Shown in pieces: positions 1-8,050 of a stretch of DNA of 64,000 nt. A program made the translations under genes and the position numbers. Source of the DNA: Armatimonadota bacterium (GTDB lineage Bacteria; Armatimonadota; Zipacnadia; JAUWAU01); the NCBI GenBank assembly GCA_030601885.1, contig JAUWAU010000012.1, forward strand, positions 118,072-182,071, read 5' to 3'. The notes below the pieces were generated by a model. The model did no database searches and was not told where the DNA came from. It saw nothing but the letters and a program-made list of their open reading frames with translations. The stretch's first letter is position 1. Each line of letters begins with the position of its first letter.

Positions 1-385
1 TCTGGATGTCGCAATCGGGGCAGAAGGGCTTCCCGACGCGGGCGTAGAGCACGCGGAGGTAGTCGTGAATCTCGGTGACGGTGGCCACGGTGGAGCGTGG
101 ATTGCCGCTGGCCGCCTTCTGCTCGATGGAGATGGCCGGCGAGAGGCCGTCGATGTGATCGACCTTCGGCTTCTGCATGCGCTCCAGGAACTGCCGCGCA
201 TAGGCCGAGAGCGATTCGACGTACCGCCGTTGGCCCTCGGCATAGATGGTGTCGAAGGCCAGCGACGACTTCCCCGAGCCGCTCACGCCGGAGAACACGA
301 TGAGCTTATCGCGGGGCAGCTCGACGTCAATCCCCTTCAGGTTGTGCTCTCTCGCGCCGTAGATGATGAGCTTCTGGTTCCGCAT
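1..385 (-). CDS. uvrA: excinuclease ABC subunit A, N-terminal part (runs off the window)
   Basis: UvrA is the damage-recognition ATPase of nucleotide excision repair. The first 128 residues are present and the gene continues beyond position 1. The Walker A motif GVSGSGKSS lies at residues 33-41, followed by the family-typical stretches [20 protein letters not shown] and [24 protein letters not shown] pair at residues 122-125 begins the first zinc module. The start is the ATG at 383-385, giving [16 protein letters not shown], a canonical UvrA N-terminus. A sigma70-like promoter lies about 60 bases upstream; no CGAAC-N4-GTTCG box is visible there. Confidence 0.97.
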   Translation of the reverse strand, partial: MRNQKLIIYGAREHNLKGIDVELPRDKLIVFSGVSGSGKSSLAFDTIYAEGQRRYVESLSAYARQFLERMQKPKVDHIDGLSPAISIEQKAASGNPRSTVATVTEIHDYLRVLYARVGKPFCPDCDIQ

Positions 386-441
386 TCCGTCAACCGCGGG
401 GTGCACAGATGTTTGGCCCCGGACCGTCCGGGCCTCCTCGT

Positions 442-471
442 ATGATACTGCTTCGCCTCTTGGAGCGTCAA
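442..471 (-). promoter_or_regulatory. sigma70-like promoter of uvrA
   Basis: On the minus strand, TTGACG (466-471) and TATCAT (442-447) are separated by 18 bases. Initiation near 435 would give a leader of about 50 bases before the uvrA start at 385. Confidence 0.55.
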
Positions 472-613
472 GGATTTGTTGGGGCGAAAATGGCTGGTGT
501 CCGTCAGGGAAGAGGGAAGTGGGCGAGCGCAGAGGGGCGCCCCCGCGCAGAGCGCCCGGAGGGCAGCCCCTGCGGGCCGACATGCTACTCACGTGCCTGC
601 TTCAGAACTGGCC

Positions 614-817
614 TCATTCGCTGACGCGGTGGCGCTCGCGGCCACGTCCTCCGCCGGGTACGAAGTTCCACAGCCACTCGTGGTTCCAGACGAAGAATAT
701 GTCGGGCGGCCGCTGTGAGCCGATGACCACCCGGATGTTCGTCTTGTACGTATCCGCCTCGTGCGCGCTGGCGTCGATGTCGATGTCGGGGTACGCGTCC
801 TCGAATCGCTTCACCAT
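614..817 (-). pseudogene. remnant of an ABC-transporter solute-binding protein
   Basis: An open stretch of about 67 codons reads MVKRFEDAYPDIDI, then YKTNIRV, then PPDIFFVWNHEWLWNFV. This pattern (FE..YPDI.., PD..F.W...W...FV) is the N-terminal lobe of extracellular sugar-binding proteins of ABC importers. Such proteins have about 400 residues and a signal peptide. Here there is no signal peptide, and the frame breaks down after NFVPGG into an arginine-rich tail and a stop. No permease genes are adjacent. It is read as a decayed gene fragment, next to a dispersed repeat (892-980). Confidence 0.55.
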
Positions 818-891
818 CTCCGCGAGCCCACAGCGGCTGCAGCGACGAGCGCCACCCCAAGAAGCGCCGAGTGCTGACCACCACCACAACT

Positions 892-980
892 CACGGGTTG
901 ACCCCGTACGGGGTCCCGCTTGCTACTCTGCGAAGTAGCTCGCTACGTAGCACGAGTCAGACAGGGACGAGCAACCCGTG
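892..980. repeat. dispersed palindromic repeat R1, copy 1
   Basis: The element is bounded by the inverted 9-mers CACGGGTTG (892-900) and CAACCCGTG (972-980). Inside are three further palindromes: ACCCCGTACGGGGT (901-914), GCTACT/AGTAGC (922-927 and 934-939) and GCTACGTAGC (942-951). A 59-base core is identical, in reverse orientation, to the copy at 31304-31362. Related copies lie at 48699-48753 and 51094-51160. Confidence 0.85.
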
Positions 981-1010
981 CCACACTTCAACGGCTCGGC
1001 GTTTGCCTCG

Positions 1011-1913
1011 TTATTGCTCCGGCGCTACGCCTTCTTCGGGCGTGCCCACTGCCTGAGCGACGATCTTCCACTTGCCGGCCTCCTTGACGAGCAGCGCAGC
1101 CTGGGGACGGTAGCCGATCTGCGCGCCGGCGCCGTCAAATCCCTTTGCCATCTCGATGGCGCACGCGGCATTGGGACCAAGCATGAACAGGTGCCGCACG
1201 CTCACCGCCGCGTCGGCAAGGCCAACGTCCATGACCATGTACGTGAGCTGCCGATATTGCGCCTGAAGCTCGTTGTAGCCCAGCCGCCGCGCGCCGAGCT
1301 CCGGCTCTATGTGGATTACCGGGAGGCTGAAGGCAGCCATGTAGTCGTCCTGTTTCTGCTGAACGACGGCCTTCACGACTCCATTGGTCAAGGCGTCAAT
1401 CTGCTGCCGCGTCGCCTCGTCCGGTTCGAGTGCCTGCACGGCGCCCATGATGACCGCGCTCAACCGCCATCCGCCGGCGTGTTTGACAAACAGCCCGGCG
1501 ATGCGATCCTCCATCAACACGTTCCCCGCCTCGCTTACCCACTGTATTGGCGCCGCCAGCACGGCCACGTTCGCGGCGAGCAGCTCCACGGTGGGCTCCA
1601 CGAGCTGGGCCTGCTTCGCCAGGCCGTAGCGGGCGACGGCGGCAGCGACAGCCTCCTGGGTGAGCAGGTCCTCGGTCGCCTCCTCCACGCGCACCGCCTC
1701 CGTGCCGGCCACTATGCCGGCTATCAGGGGAAAGTGTATTGCTTGCTTTATCGCCTCCAGATCCCCCACGATCAGTGCCTGCGTCAGCGAGTCCACCGCA
1801 GCAGCCAGCTCCGCCTGTGGCCCCGTGAGCTGCTTCCCGGTCTCCTGAGCCCCGACACCAGAGGCTGCGCCGAGGGCTACGGCCAGCGTGAGAGCAATTG
1901 CACGGATGGTCAT
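1011..1913 (-). CDS. secreted protein with two NTF2/SnoaL-like repeats
   Basis: The 300-residue protein begins with a signal peptide (MTIRAIALTLAVALGAASG, cleavage near GAQ). Two related halves follow. Each opens with a helix of the type AVDSLTQALIVGDLEAIKQA (first half) or ALTNGVVKAVVQQKQDDYMA (second half), and each contains a hydrophobic strand ending in WRLSAV or WKIVAQ, as in NTF2-like cone folds. No catalytic residues are recognisable, so a binding role in the periplasm or outside the cell is likely. The start at 1913 is preferred because AAAGGAG precedes it; an ATG seven codons upstream (1934) lacks a ribosome site. Confidence 0.72.
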   Translation of the reverse strand: MTIRAIALTLAVALGAASGVGAQETGKQLTGPQAELAAAVDSLTQALIVGDLEAIKQAIHFPLIAGIVAGTEAVRVEEATEDLLTQEAVAAAVARYGLAKQAQLVEPTVELLAANVAVLAAPIQWVSEAGNVLMEDRIAGLFVKHAGGWRLSAVIMGAVQALEPDEATRQQIDALTNGVVKAVVQQKQDDYMAAFSLPVIHIEPELGARRLGYNELQAQYRQLTYMVMDVGLADAAVSVRHLFMLGPNAACAIEMAKGFDGAGAQIGYRPQAALLVKEAGKWKIVAQAVGTPEEGVAPEQ

Positions 1914-2061
1914 GCCAAGCGCGCTCCTTTCCATTTGCGCTGTACCGGCCTCACTGCGTGGAGGATTCCGTCTGCCGCATCGGTTTCCTTCGGCAGGACG
2001 CTACAAGGACAAACGCGCGGCGCAGGGAACAGGTTGCCAACGAGGTCGAGGGACGCCCGGC

Positions 2062-2472
2062 ATGGAGTCGCACACAGCCGATGAGAACCTCATGGCGGCG
2101 CTGGCGCACCTGGGCGTCATCATACCCTTCTGGGGAATCCTGGCGCCCGTGATCGTCTGGGCTATGCACCGGGACAGATCGGGGTTCGTACGCGCGCACG
2201 CTATCCAGGCGATCGGGTGGCAGGCGTTGCTGATTCCGCCCTGGGTTCTCATGTGGGCCGGCATGTCGTTCCTTCTCTTCGGTACAATGTTGTACGTGGC
2301 CCGAGGCGTGCCGCCCCCGGAGCTGTATCTACCCTTTGGCTTCATGGGGGCGTACGGGTTGCTTTCGTTGGTATTCATGGTGGTCGGCCTCGTCGGGGCC
2401 TACCGTGCATTTCAGGGCAGCCTGTACCGGTATCCCTTCATCGGCCATCGCCTGGATCGGTTCAATCAGTAG
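2062..2472 (+). CDS. DUF4870-like small integral membrane protein
   Basis: This 136-residue protein begins MESHTADENLMAALAHLG. It has three or four hydrophobic segments, with the motif FVRAHAIQAIGWQ between the first and second. The early LAHLGVIIPFWGILAPVIVW segment, a charged turn and an H-A-x-Q-A motif match the DUF4870/Tic20-like family of small membrane proteins, whose function is unknown. It ends 22 bases before the dehydratase start, so the two may be co-transcribed. Confidence 0.75.
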   Translation: MESHTADENLMAALAHLGVIIPFWGILAPVIVWAMHRDRSGFVRAHAIQAIGWQALLIPPWVLMWAGMSFLLFGTMLYVARGVPPPELYLPFGFMGAYGLLSLVFMVVGLVGAYRAFQGSLYRYPFIGHRLDRFNQ

Positions 2473-2494
2473 TCGGACGCGGAGGCACAGCGCA

Positions 2495-3502
2495 ATGCTC
2501 CCAAAGAAACTCCTGGTTACCGGCGGGGCGGGGTTCATCGGCTCGAACTTCGTGCGCTTTTGGCTGGAGCAGCACGAGGACTGCTCGATTGCTGTCCTCG
2601 ACAAACTGACATACGCGGGCAGCGTCGAGAATCTTGAGGGAGCCGAAAAGGATCCCCGGTGCACGTTCGTCCAGGGGGACGTCTGCGATAGGGACGTCGT
2701 GGATGCTCTGATGGCCGAGGCGGACGCGGTCGTGCACTTCGCGGCCGAGACCCACGTGGATCGCTCCATCCTGGCCGCCGGCGACTTCATCCAAACCGAT
2801 GTGTTCGGCACTTTCGTGCTCCTGGAATCGGCCAGAGAGCACCGCGTTGACGGCTTCGTGCACGTCTCAACGGACGAGGTGTACGGCGAGCTGCTCGAGG
2901 GCTGGGCGAAGGAGACGGCGCCGCTGATGCCGCGCAATCCCTATTCGGCCAGCAAGGCCGGCGGCGACCGTATGGCCTATGCCTTTTTCGCCACCTACGG
3001 CGTCCCGACCATCATCACGCGGGGCGCCAATACCTACGGCCCGTACCAGTATCCGGAAAAGCTCGTGCCGTTTTTCGTCACGCGCGCCGTACGCGATGAG
3101 CCGCTCCCGCTGTACGGCGACGGGCGGCAGGTGCGCGAGTGGCTCCACGTGAGCGATCACTGCGGCGCCATCGAGGTGCTTCTGGAGCGGGGGGAGCCGG
3201 GGCAAGTGTACAACGTGGCCGCCAGCAACGAGCGGCGCAATATCGAGATGGCCAGGATCATTCTCGATGAGCTTGGCAAGTCCGAGAGCTTGCTTCGGTT
3301 CGTGAAGGACCGTCCCGGCCACGACCGGCGCTATGCTCTGGACTGCTCGAAGCTGCACAGCCTCGGCTGGCGGCCGAAGGCTGATTTCGACGCCGAGATC
3401 CGCGCTACCATCCGCTGGTACGCCAAGCACCGCGACTGGTGTGAATGCGCTCTCGCGCGCAGTAAGGCATACTTCGAAGAGCAGTACGCCGACCGGGCGT
3501 GA
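2495..3502 (+). CDS. rfbB: dTDP-glucose 4,6-dehydratase
   Basis: This extended short-chain dehydrogenase converts dTDP-glucose to dTDP-4-keto-6-deoxyglucose, the entry step to dTDP-rhamnose and other deoxysugars of cell-surface glycans. The NAD-binding motif TGGAGFIGSNF is at residues 8-18. The catalytic TDE triad segment is in VSTDEVYGE, YSASKAGG holds the Y-x3-K pair, and NTYGPYQYPEKL is the substrate-binding loop. The length of 335 residues is normal. GGAGG at 2481-2485 supports the ATG at 2495. No other rml genes are in the window. Confidence 0.93.
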   Translation: MLPKKLLVTGGAGFIGSNFVRFWLEQHEDCSIAVLDKLTYAGSVENLEGAEKDPRCTFVQGDVCDRDVVDALMAEADAVVHFAAETHVDRSILAAGDFIQTDVFGTFVLLESAREHRVDGFVHVSTDEVYGELLEGWAKETAPLMPRNPYSASKAGGDRMAYAFFATYGVPTIITRGANTYGPYQYPEKLVPFFVTRAVRDEPLPLYGDGRQVREWLHVSDHCGAIEVLLERGEPGQVYNVAASNERRNIEMARIILDELGKSESLLRFVKDRPGHDRRYALDCSKLHSLGWRPKADFDAEIRATIRWYAKHRDWCECALARSKAYFEEQYADRA

Positions 3503-3749
3503 CGGCAGGGGAAAGGATAAAGTGCCAAGGGTTCAGCGGAGACGGGAGCGTCCTAGGAAACTCGGCACCCGCACTTACCCCGGCTTCGTAGCCACCATAC
3601 CTCAAGCTGCCGTAGTGCGGGTGAGGGCCAGGCACTCAGCTCCCGGGAGAGGTAGGTCGCGCCACTCGTGTTGAGGCCGGTTAGGGCGCAGCCAGCCGTG
3701 AAGCAGGGAGGCGCGCATGCACGCGCCCTTGTCTGAGCGGACGCGCGCC
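3503..3749. other. non-coding gap with a long hairpin
   Basis: No convincing gene is seen between the dehydratase and the restriction-modification island. A 10-base stem, CACCCGCACT (3566-3575) with AGTGCGGGTG (3614-3623), encloses 38 bases. It has no T tract, so it is not a standard intrinsic terminator. Confidence 0.4.
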
Positions 3750-3777
3750 TTGCCATTCCCGTCTCATCTGTTATACT
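3750..3777 (+). promoter_or_regulatory. promoter of the restriction-modification island
   Basis: TTGCCA (3750-3755) and TATACT (3772-3777) are separated by 16 bases, each one mismatch from the sigma70 consensus. Transcription from here would enter the nuclease gene. Confidence 0.55.
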
Positions 3778-3786
3778 CGGCTGGGA

Positions 3787-3867
3787 GTGATGTCATACGC
3801 ACAGGGCTTAGCGCGCGCGACGATCACGGTGCGCTGCGGGCGCAGATGATAGAGTTGTCGAGACAAC
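3787..3867 (+). promoter_or_regulatory. leader region: short open frame and operator-like palindrome
   Basis: Just after the promoter, GGGAGTG precedes an ATG at 3790 that opens a 19-codon frame (MSYAQGLARATITVRCGRR). It is followed by the perfect palindrome GTTGTCGAGACAAC (3854-3867). The short frame could be a leader peptide and the palindrome a repressor site; both roles are inferred. Confidence 0.3.
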
Positions 3868-3921
3868 GCCAAGAGCATGGAGGAGCCCAATAGAAAAGCG
3901 CTCTGGAACGGAAGTGCAGAG

Positions 3922-4914
3922 ATGAGCGATGCGGAGGGAATGCCGCGAGTGCACACATTGCCATGGCGAGACCACGTGGCGGGTGTGGAAGAGGCGTGTC
4001 GTGCCCTGCGCGTTCGTCGCGGTCGAGGGCGTGACTTGGCTAAGCTATTGACCGAGCTCTTCAGGGACAACAAGCGCTCGCGCGACCATCTCCTTGCAGC
4101 TAACGAGAGCTTTGAGATCACCGAGATCTACGAGCTGTGGCAGCCTCATTTGCCGCGCTTCCCAGGTTTGAGAGAGAAGATTGCAGACTGCCTAAGCAAG
4201 GGGCCAGTCGTGGCGGAGGACGAGCGGCCCTCAACGGCCAGCAACAGGCCGCGGAACGATGCATTCGTGTATGTGTTGGCAGGTCGTCTGCTTGAGGCGG
4301 GCATCCACGTCCTGGCAGTTGACGGCATATCACGCGAGGGTGTGTGTTGCGGTGGCACATCGGACATTGTCCTGAACTGGAAAGGACAGCAGATCGTCAT
4401 CGAGTGCAAGCGGCCGCAGGCAATTCACGGCGTGGAACGGCGCATCAGGGAGGCAGTGGGCCAGATCCAAGACGCGGAGGTGCCAGGGATTGTTGCGTTG
4501 GACTGCTCTCGCATCGTCCGCCCCATCGATCCTGCAGGGGCAACGCTTGGGACGCCTTCTGCACACAGGGGCTTGCGGTACGTAGAAGACCGGCTTCAGG
4601 AGTTGCTGGGAATCATTCCCCGGCCCTCCCCAGACAAGGGCGTCCTTGGCCTAGTACTGTTCGCGAGGGTGCCCCACATGACAGAGGTTCATCGCAGTAC
4701 GATACTCTCGCCCACTGGAGAGCCATTTGTGTCATTTCAGCCCGACTCGATAGCTGCCCAAGTGATTTGGCATGACGACAGGGTGCGCGGTACTTGGGTT
4801 GTTCGGGAGATCTGGGTACACATAGGAGAACACATGCGGAGCCAGGAACGTCGCAGAGGAGGCCATCATGTGCCGCCCGAGGCTCCGAGCGCGGAGTGGT
4901 TGTGCGAGGTTTGA
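3922..4914 (+). CDS. predicted PD-(D/E)XK nuclease of a restriction-modification island
   Basis: The 330-residue protein has a helical N-terminal half and a nuclease core. GGTSDIVLNWKGQQIVIECKRP supplies D148 and E161-x-K163, the metal-binding signature of restriction-type nucleases, and a long helix (VERRIREAVGQIQDAE) follows. The family was not identified. It directly precedes a DNA methyltransferase and an EcoRII-C-like endonuclease on the same strand, so a defence role is likely. The ATG at 3922 is chosen because CGGAAG lies seven bases upstream; an in-frame ATG at 3877 lacks a ribosome site. Alternatively it could be a solitary DNA-modification or repair accessory nuclease. Confidence 0.6.
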   Translation: MSDAEGMPRVHTLPWRDHVAGVEEACRALRVRRGRGRDLAKLLTELFRDNKRSRDHLLAANESFEITEIYELWQPHLPRFPGLREKIADCLSKGPVVAEDERPSTASNRPRNDAFVYVLAGRLLEAGIHVLAVDGISREGVCCGGTSDIVLNWKGQQIVIECKRPQAIHGVERRIREAVGQIQDAEVPGIVALDCSRIVRPIDPAGATLGTPSAHRGLRYVEDRLQELLGIIPRPSPDKGVLGLVLFARVPHMTEVHRSTILSPTGEPFVSFQPDSIAAQVIWHDDRVRGTWVVREIWVHIGEHMRSQERRRGGHHVPPEAPSAEWLCEV

Positions 4915-5020
4915 GGCGAACATCGCCCCTCTTCCCGTAGTACAACCGCAGCGATGGGGCTGGCCGGCGAGGATTTGAGGCGGGCGTGGCGAACACGTAT
5001 GTGCATTGAGGAGGACGACC

Positions 5021-5935
5021 GTGTCGCAGGGATCTACTGCTGCATTGCCCACCCGACAGGCGCAACGGGTGCTCGACGTACACACTGAGCGCGCGTGCGA
5101 GTGTCCGGGAAACCACATCAACTGCTTGACGCCCAAGGAGTGGCTCAAGGCGCAGATCGGCGTGTGGCAGTTCTTCTACGAGGGCCGAGACGTCAGGGAC
5201 AAGGACGTCCACCCCGCAACCTATCCCATCGCCCTTTCCACCCGGTGCATTGAGCTGTTCACGCATAGGGGGGAGCTCGTCCTGGACCCCTTTGTGGGCA
5301 GTGGAACCACGCTCGTCTCCGCCAGAGACACGGATCGCAACGCGGTGGGCTTCGACCTGCACCCTGGCTACATCGAGCTGTGTAAGCAGCGGCTCAGCCA
5401 GCAGCAACTCCTGGCGGATTCCCAGCAGTTGGCCATCTGCGACGACGCGAGGAACATTCCTGAGCACCTGCCGGAAGAGTCCGTTTCCCTGATCCTCACC
5501 TCGCCCCCCTACGCCAATCTGCTGAACCGGCCGCGGAAGAATAAGTCCAGGCGCGGCCCCGAACGGCACAACCGCCAGTATCAGCGCGTGGAGCAGTACT
5601 CCCAGGACGAGCGTGACCTCGGCACGCTACCGTTAGAGCGCTACGCTGAGCAGATGGCGAACATCTTCGAGGGGTTGCTGCCGCTCCTTCGACCGAAGGC
5701 GCACTGCGTGGTGGATGTCCCCGACATGTGGTGGGAGAATGAGCGCGTCACGATCCACATCGCCCTTACAGAGGCATTACGCTCAGTAGGCTACGAGCTA
5801 CGAAACACCATCATCTGGGACAGAACGAACATCGTGAACCGCGTTGGCATCTTCGGGTGGCCGAGCAACTACATCACTATGGGCGTGACCTTCGAGTACC
5901 TCCTGGACTTCTGGCGACCGCCAGCCGATGGCTGA
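5021..5935 (+). CDS. DNA methyltransferase (N4-cytosine/N6-adenine type, permuted motif order)
   Basis: This is the S-adenosylmethionine-dependent modification enzyme of a type II system, 304 residues. The SAM-binding motif DPFVGSGTT is at residues 89-97 and the catalytic TSPPY at 160-164; SPPY favours N4-cytosine methylation. HPATYP, normally found just before motif I, is at 64-69. In most PF01555-type enzymes TSPPY comes first and DPF.GSGTT near the C-terminus, so the order here is permuted. The GTG at 5021 is chosen because GAGGAGG lies at 5009-5015; a TTG at 5006 overlaps that site. It overlaps the next gene by eight bases. Confidence 0.88.
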   Translation: MSQGSTAALPTRQAQRVLDVHTERACECPGNHINCLTPKEWLKAQIGVWQFFYEGRDVRDKDVHPATYPIALSTRCIELFTHRGELVLDPFVGSGTTLVSARDTDRNAVGFDLHPGYIELCKQRLSQQQLLADSQQLAICDDARNIPEHLPEESVSLILTSPPYANLLNRPRKNKSRRGPERHNRQYQRVEQYSQDERDLGTLPLERYAEQMANIFEGLLPLLRPKAHCVVDVPDMWWENERVTIHIALTEALRSVGYELRNTIIWDRTNIVNRVGIFGWPSNYITMGVTFEYLLDFWRPPADG

Positions 5936-6728
5936 CATCAGGGACCAAATCAGCGCCTTGATGAGTCGCGTCCGCAAGCGGGGCGGCCTTCCCTCTTCGT
6001 CCGAGATTGTTGATGAGGCATTCACAGAGCTAGAGTATACCCCCGCCGACATTCAGCCCGACGAAGTCTTGGCGAGATTCGACGAGCACCTGAGGCGCGT
6101 GTGGGAACATACACTGACAGTACTGGAGCGCCACGAGGACCGCTCCTATGCTGAGGGCATACTGCGCGAACTCGCGAGCGAGTATCCCCAGGATCTCCAG
6201 GCCGCAGAGAGAGTGGCCGAAGAAAACAGCTTCGAGGCGGGGGTCATGAGCCTCTTCGCCTCGTGGTATCCCCTGCTACGCCGCTGCTTCCTAAGCGTCA
6301 GTCAGAGCAGAAAGGCACGCGGCGGGAAGGATTTCGAACTGCAGATAGAACGGCTCCTCGACCTGGCCGGCGTGCCATACGTCCGGCAGGTGACGCAGTA
6401 CCGTACCGACCTTATCCTCCCCGACCCGGACACATACCAGGAGAACCGCAACATCGCGGCCGTTGTCTCGGTCAAGCGGACGCTGCGGGAACGGTGGGCA
6501 GAGGTCGCCGAGGAGCTCTTCAGTCTGCGCTCCCCAAACGTGTACCTGTTCACGGCGGACGAGAACGTGACTGAGAGGCATGTGGCAGAGATTTGCGAAC
6601 GGTATAACATCTACTTAGTCGTCTGGGAAGAAGTCAAAGCGGCCCGGTTCGCGACCAGGCCGCTGGTCCTCAGCTACACCGAGTGGGCAACGCAGCGCCT
6701 ACCACTTCTGCGCGAACACTGGGGATGA
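5928..6728 (+). CDS. type II restriction endonuclease, EcoRII C-terminal-like
   Basis: This is the likely cutting partner of the methyltransferase. The C-terminal half carries GGKDFELQIERLLDLAGV, RTDLILPD (D161) and AAVVSVKRTLRERW (K183). The K-R/T-T-L-x-x-R-W element is a hallmark of the EcoRII-C/MvaI group of PD-(D/E)XK endonucleases, where it reads KTTxxDRW. The N-terminal 120 residues are helical and may form a recognition or effector domain. Its ATG overlaps the end of the methyltransferase gene, so translation is coupled. The length of 266 residues is reasonable for a single-domain enzyme. The cleavage site cannot be told from the sequence. Confidence 0.8.
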   Translation: MADIRDQISALMSRVRKRGGLPSSSEIVDEAFTELEYTPADIQPDEVLARFDEHLRRVWEHTLTVLERHEDRSYAEGILRELASEYPQDLQAAERVAEENSFEAGVMSLFASWYPLLRRCFLSVSQSRKARGGKDFELQIERLLDLAGVPYVRQVTQYRTDLILPDPDTYQENRNIAAVVSVKRTLRERWAEVAEELFSLRSPNVYLFTADENVTERHVAEICERYNIYLVVWEEVKAARFATRPLVLSYTEWATQRLPLLREHWG

Positions 6729-6762
6729 CACGACCGCTGGCTCCAGTGCCTCCCGCGGCGAC

Positions 6763-7065
6763 GTGGGCCAGGGAGACGTCCGGGGGTCGGCACTGAGCGA
6801 GGAGAATCTGGTCCTGTGGGATGGCGTCAGGGAGGCGTTCGCCGCAGTCGTCAACAACCTGCTGGGGGCAAAGGAACTGCGCTTCGTGCCCGTACCAGCG
6901 CTGGCCTACGGGCTCGACGGCGAGGTGCTCAAGCTCCGGGTAGCAAAGGGCCCGCCAGCTCGTGCTTATGAAGAGTCGGGCTGGTTGCCGGCGGCGCGCC
7001 GCCCTGGCTGCCCATCTCCTGAGGAGTGGCTGCAATGTCAGATACAGCGATCTATGCGGTCATAG
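6763..7065 (+). CDS. short open frame of uncertain status
   Basis: This 100-codon frame starts at a GTG and overlaps the next gene by 31 bases. The first 60 codons or so have the GC-rich third positions of real genes here (SEENLVLWDGVREAFAAVVNNLL, then LRFVPVPALAYGLDGEVLKLRV). The last 35 codons lose this bias, suggesting a frameshifted or decayed gene. No domain is recognised. It may be a small accessory protein of the restriction island or a remnant. Confidence 0.3.
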   Translation: MGQGDVRGSALSEENLVLWDGVREAFAAVVNNLLGAKELRFVPVPALAYGLDGEVLKLRVAKGPPARAYEESGWLPAARRPGCPSPEEWLQCQIQRSMRS

Positions 7066-7526
7066 CGCTCGCCAGCGCCTTGCTGACCCTCATAATCAGG
7101 CAACTCTTCGAGTCACGGAGCAGGCGTTCCGAAGAGAGACGATGGTATGCTGAGTTCTTCCTCCAAAGGAAGATCGAGGCACTCCAGAACGCGCACGGAG
7201 CACTCGTGGCCTGCTACAACCTCATCCCTCAGTTCGAGGCCATGGGCAGGCCGGAGCGCGAGCAGTTCGACGGCGAGATACGTGCCAGAATCCACGCCTA
7301 CCAACAGGCGCAGCAACTGGCCTCGGTCTACCTGGACGAGGAAGGAACTAATGCCGCGTACGGGGCAGCCTTGGCAATCGAGGAACACTTCGGCCTACGC
7401 ATTCTCGACTGGGAGAGAAGCGACGAGGAGCTTGCACTCTCCGTCACCTATGCCAAAGCCAAGGCCGCGCTTGATGATGCCCTCGACCCCGACATCTTGA
7501 GACAGCTCGAAAAGGGCAAGGCCTGA
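7035..7526 (+). CDS. membrane-anchored protein of unknown function
   Basis: The 163-residue protein starts MSDTAIYAVIALASALLTLIIRQLF, one transmembrane anchor, followed by a basic turn (ESRSRRSEERR) and a long charged helical region likely facing the cytoplasm. No family is recognised. GAGGAGT at 7020-7026 supports the ATG at 7035. It is the last gene on the plus strand after the restriction-modification pair, so it may be part of that island, but nothing in the protein shows a defence function. Confidence 0.6.
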   Translation: MSDTAIYAVIALASALLTLIIRQLFESRSRRSEERRWYAEFFLQRKIEALQNAHGALVACYNLIPQFEAMGRPEREQFDGEIRARIHAYQQAQQLASVYLDEEGTNAAYGAALAIEEHFGLRILDWERSDEELALSVTYAKAKAALDDALDPDILRQLEKGKA

Positions 7527-7610
7527 GAATATCGCGCGGCCCTGCTGCGGTCACCCGAGACAACGGGCCGAGGGGATCATGGAGTTCCTCGGCGTCCCAA
7601 GGGTGGGCGG

Positions 7611-7988
7611 CTACATCAGCTCTGCCGCTTTCGCCGCGGCGCGCCGCATGTCAAGCATGAGCAGACCCAGCGAGGCTTCGCGGTTCGCCAGGCACACCAG
7701 GACGGCCTCGCTGCCGGCGCGGAATACCATGACGTAGCCGTCCCCCCCGCGCGCATGCAGCTCCTCGCACTCCCCGCGGCCAAACTCGCTCATGGAGCGT
7801 GCGGCATGGCCGAGTAAATCGGCCGTCAGTGCGGCTACGGCCTCCTCGTCCAGATCCGGCTCCAGATCCGACGCGACGCTGAAGCCGTCGGCCGTCACTA
7901 CCGCTGCGCCGGTGATGTCCGAATTGCTCTCCCTGACGCTGCGAAGCAATTGCTCGAGGCTTTCAGGTGCTGCCTCCTCTGGTGTCAT
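7611..7988 (-). CDS. Roadblock/LC7-domain protein (MglB-like)
   Basis: The 125-residue protein consists of one Roadblock/LC7 fold: SLEQLLRSVRESNSDITGAAVVTADGFSVAS, a central helix with LLGHAARSMSEFGRG, then GGDGYVMVFRAGSEAVLVCLANREASLGLLMLDM. Roadblock proteins regulate small Ras-like GTPases such as MglA, controlling polarity and motility. It lies 62 bases downstream of a response regulator on the same strand, and the two are probably co-transcribed. No MglA-type GTPase is in this window, so the partner must be elsewhere or it acts alone. Confidence 0.85.
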   Translation of the reverse strand: MTPEEAAPESLEQLLRSVRESNSDITGAAVVTADGFSVASDLEPDLDEEAVAALTADLLGHAARSMSEFGRGECEELHARGGDGYVMVFRAGSEAVLVCLANREASLGLLMLDMRRAAAKAAELM

Positions 7989-8050
7989 CAGGCGTCACTC
8001 CCATGATTGCTGCAATGCCGGCCGACGGGCGCCCAGCTCATGCTGCGCAC

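Noticed and set aside
978..2084. 368-codon open frame on the plus strand
   Set aside because: Antisense to the NTF2-like gene, which has a signal peptide and internal repeat.
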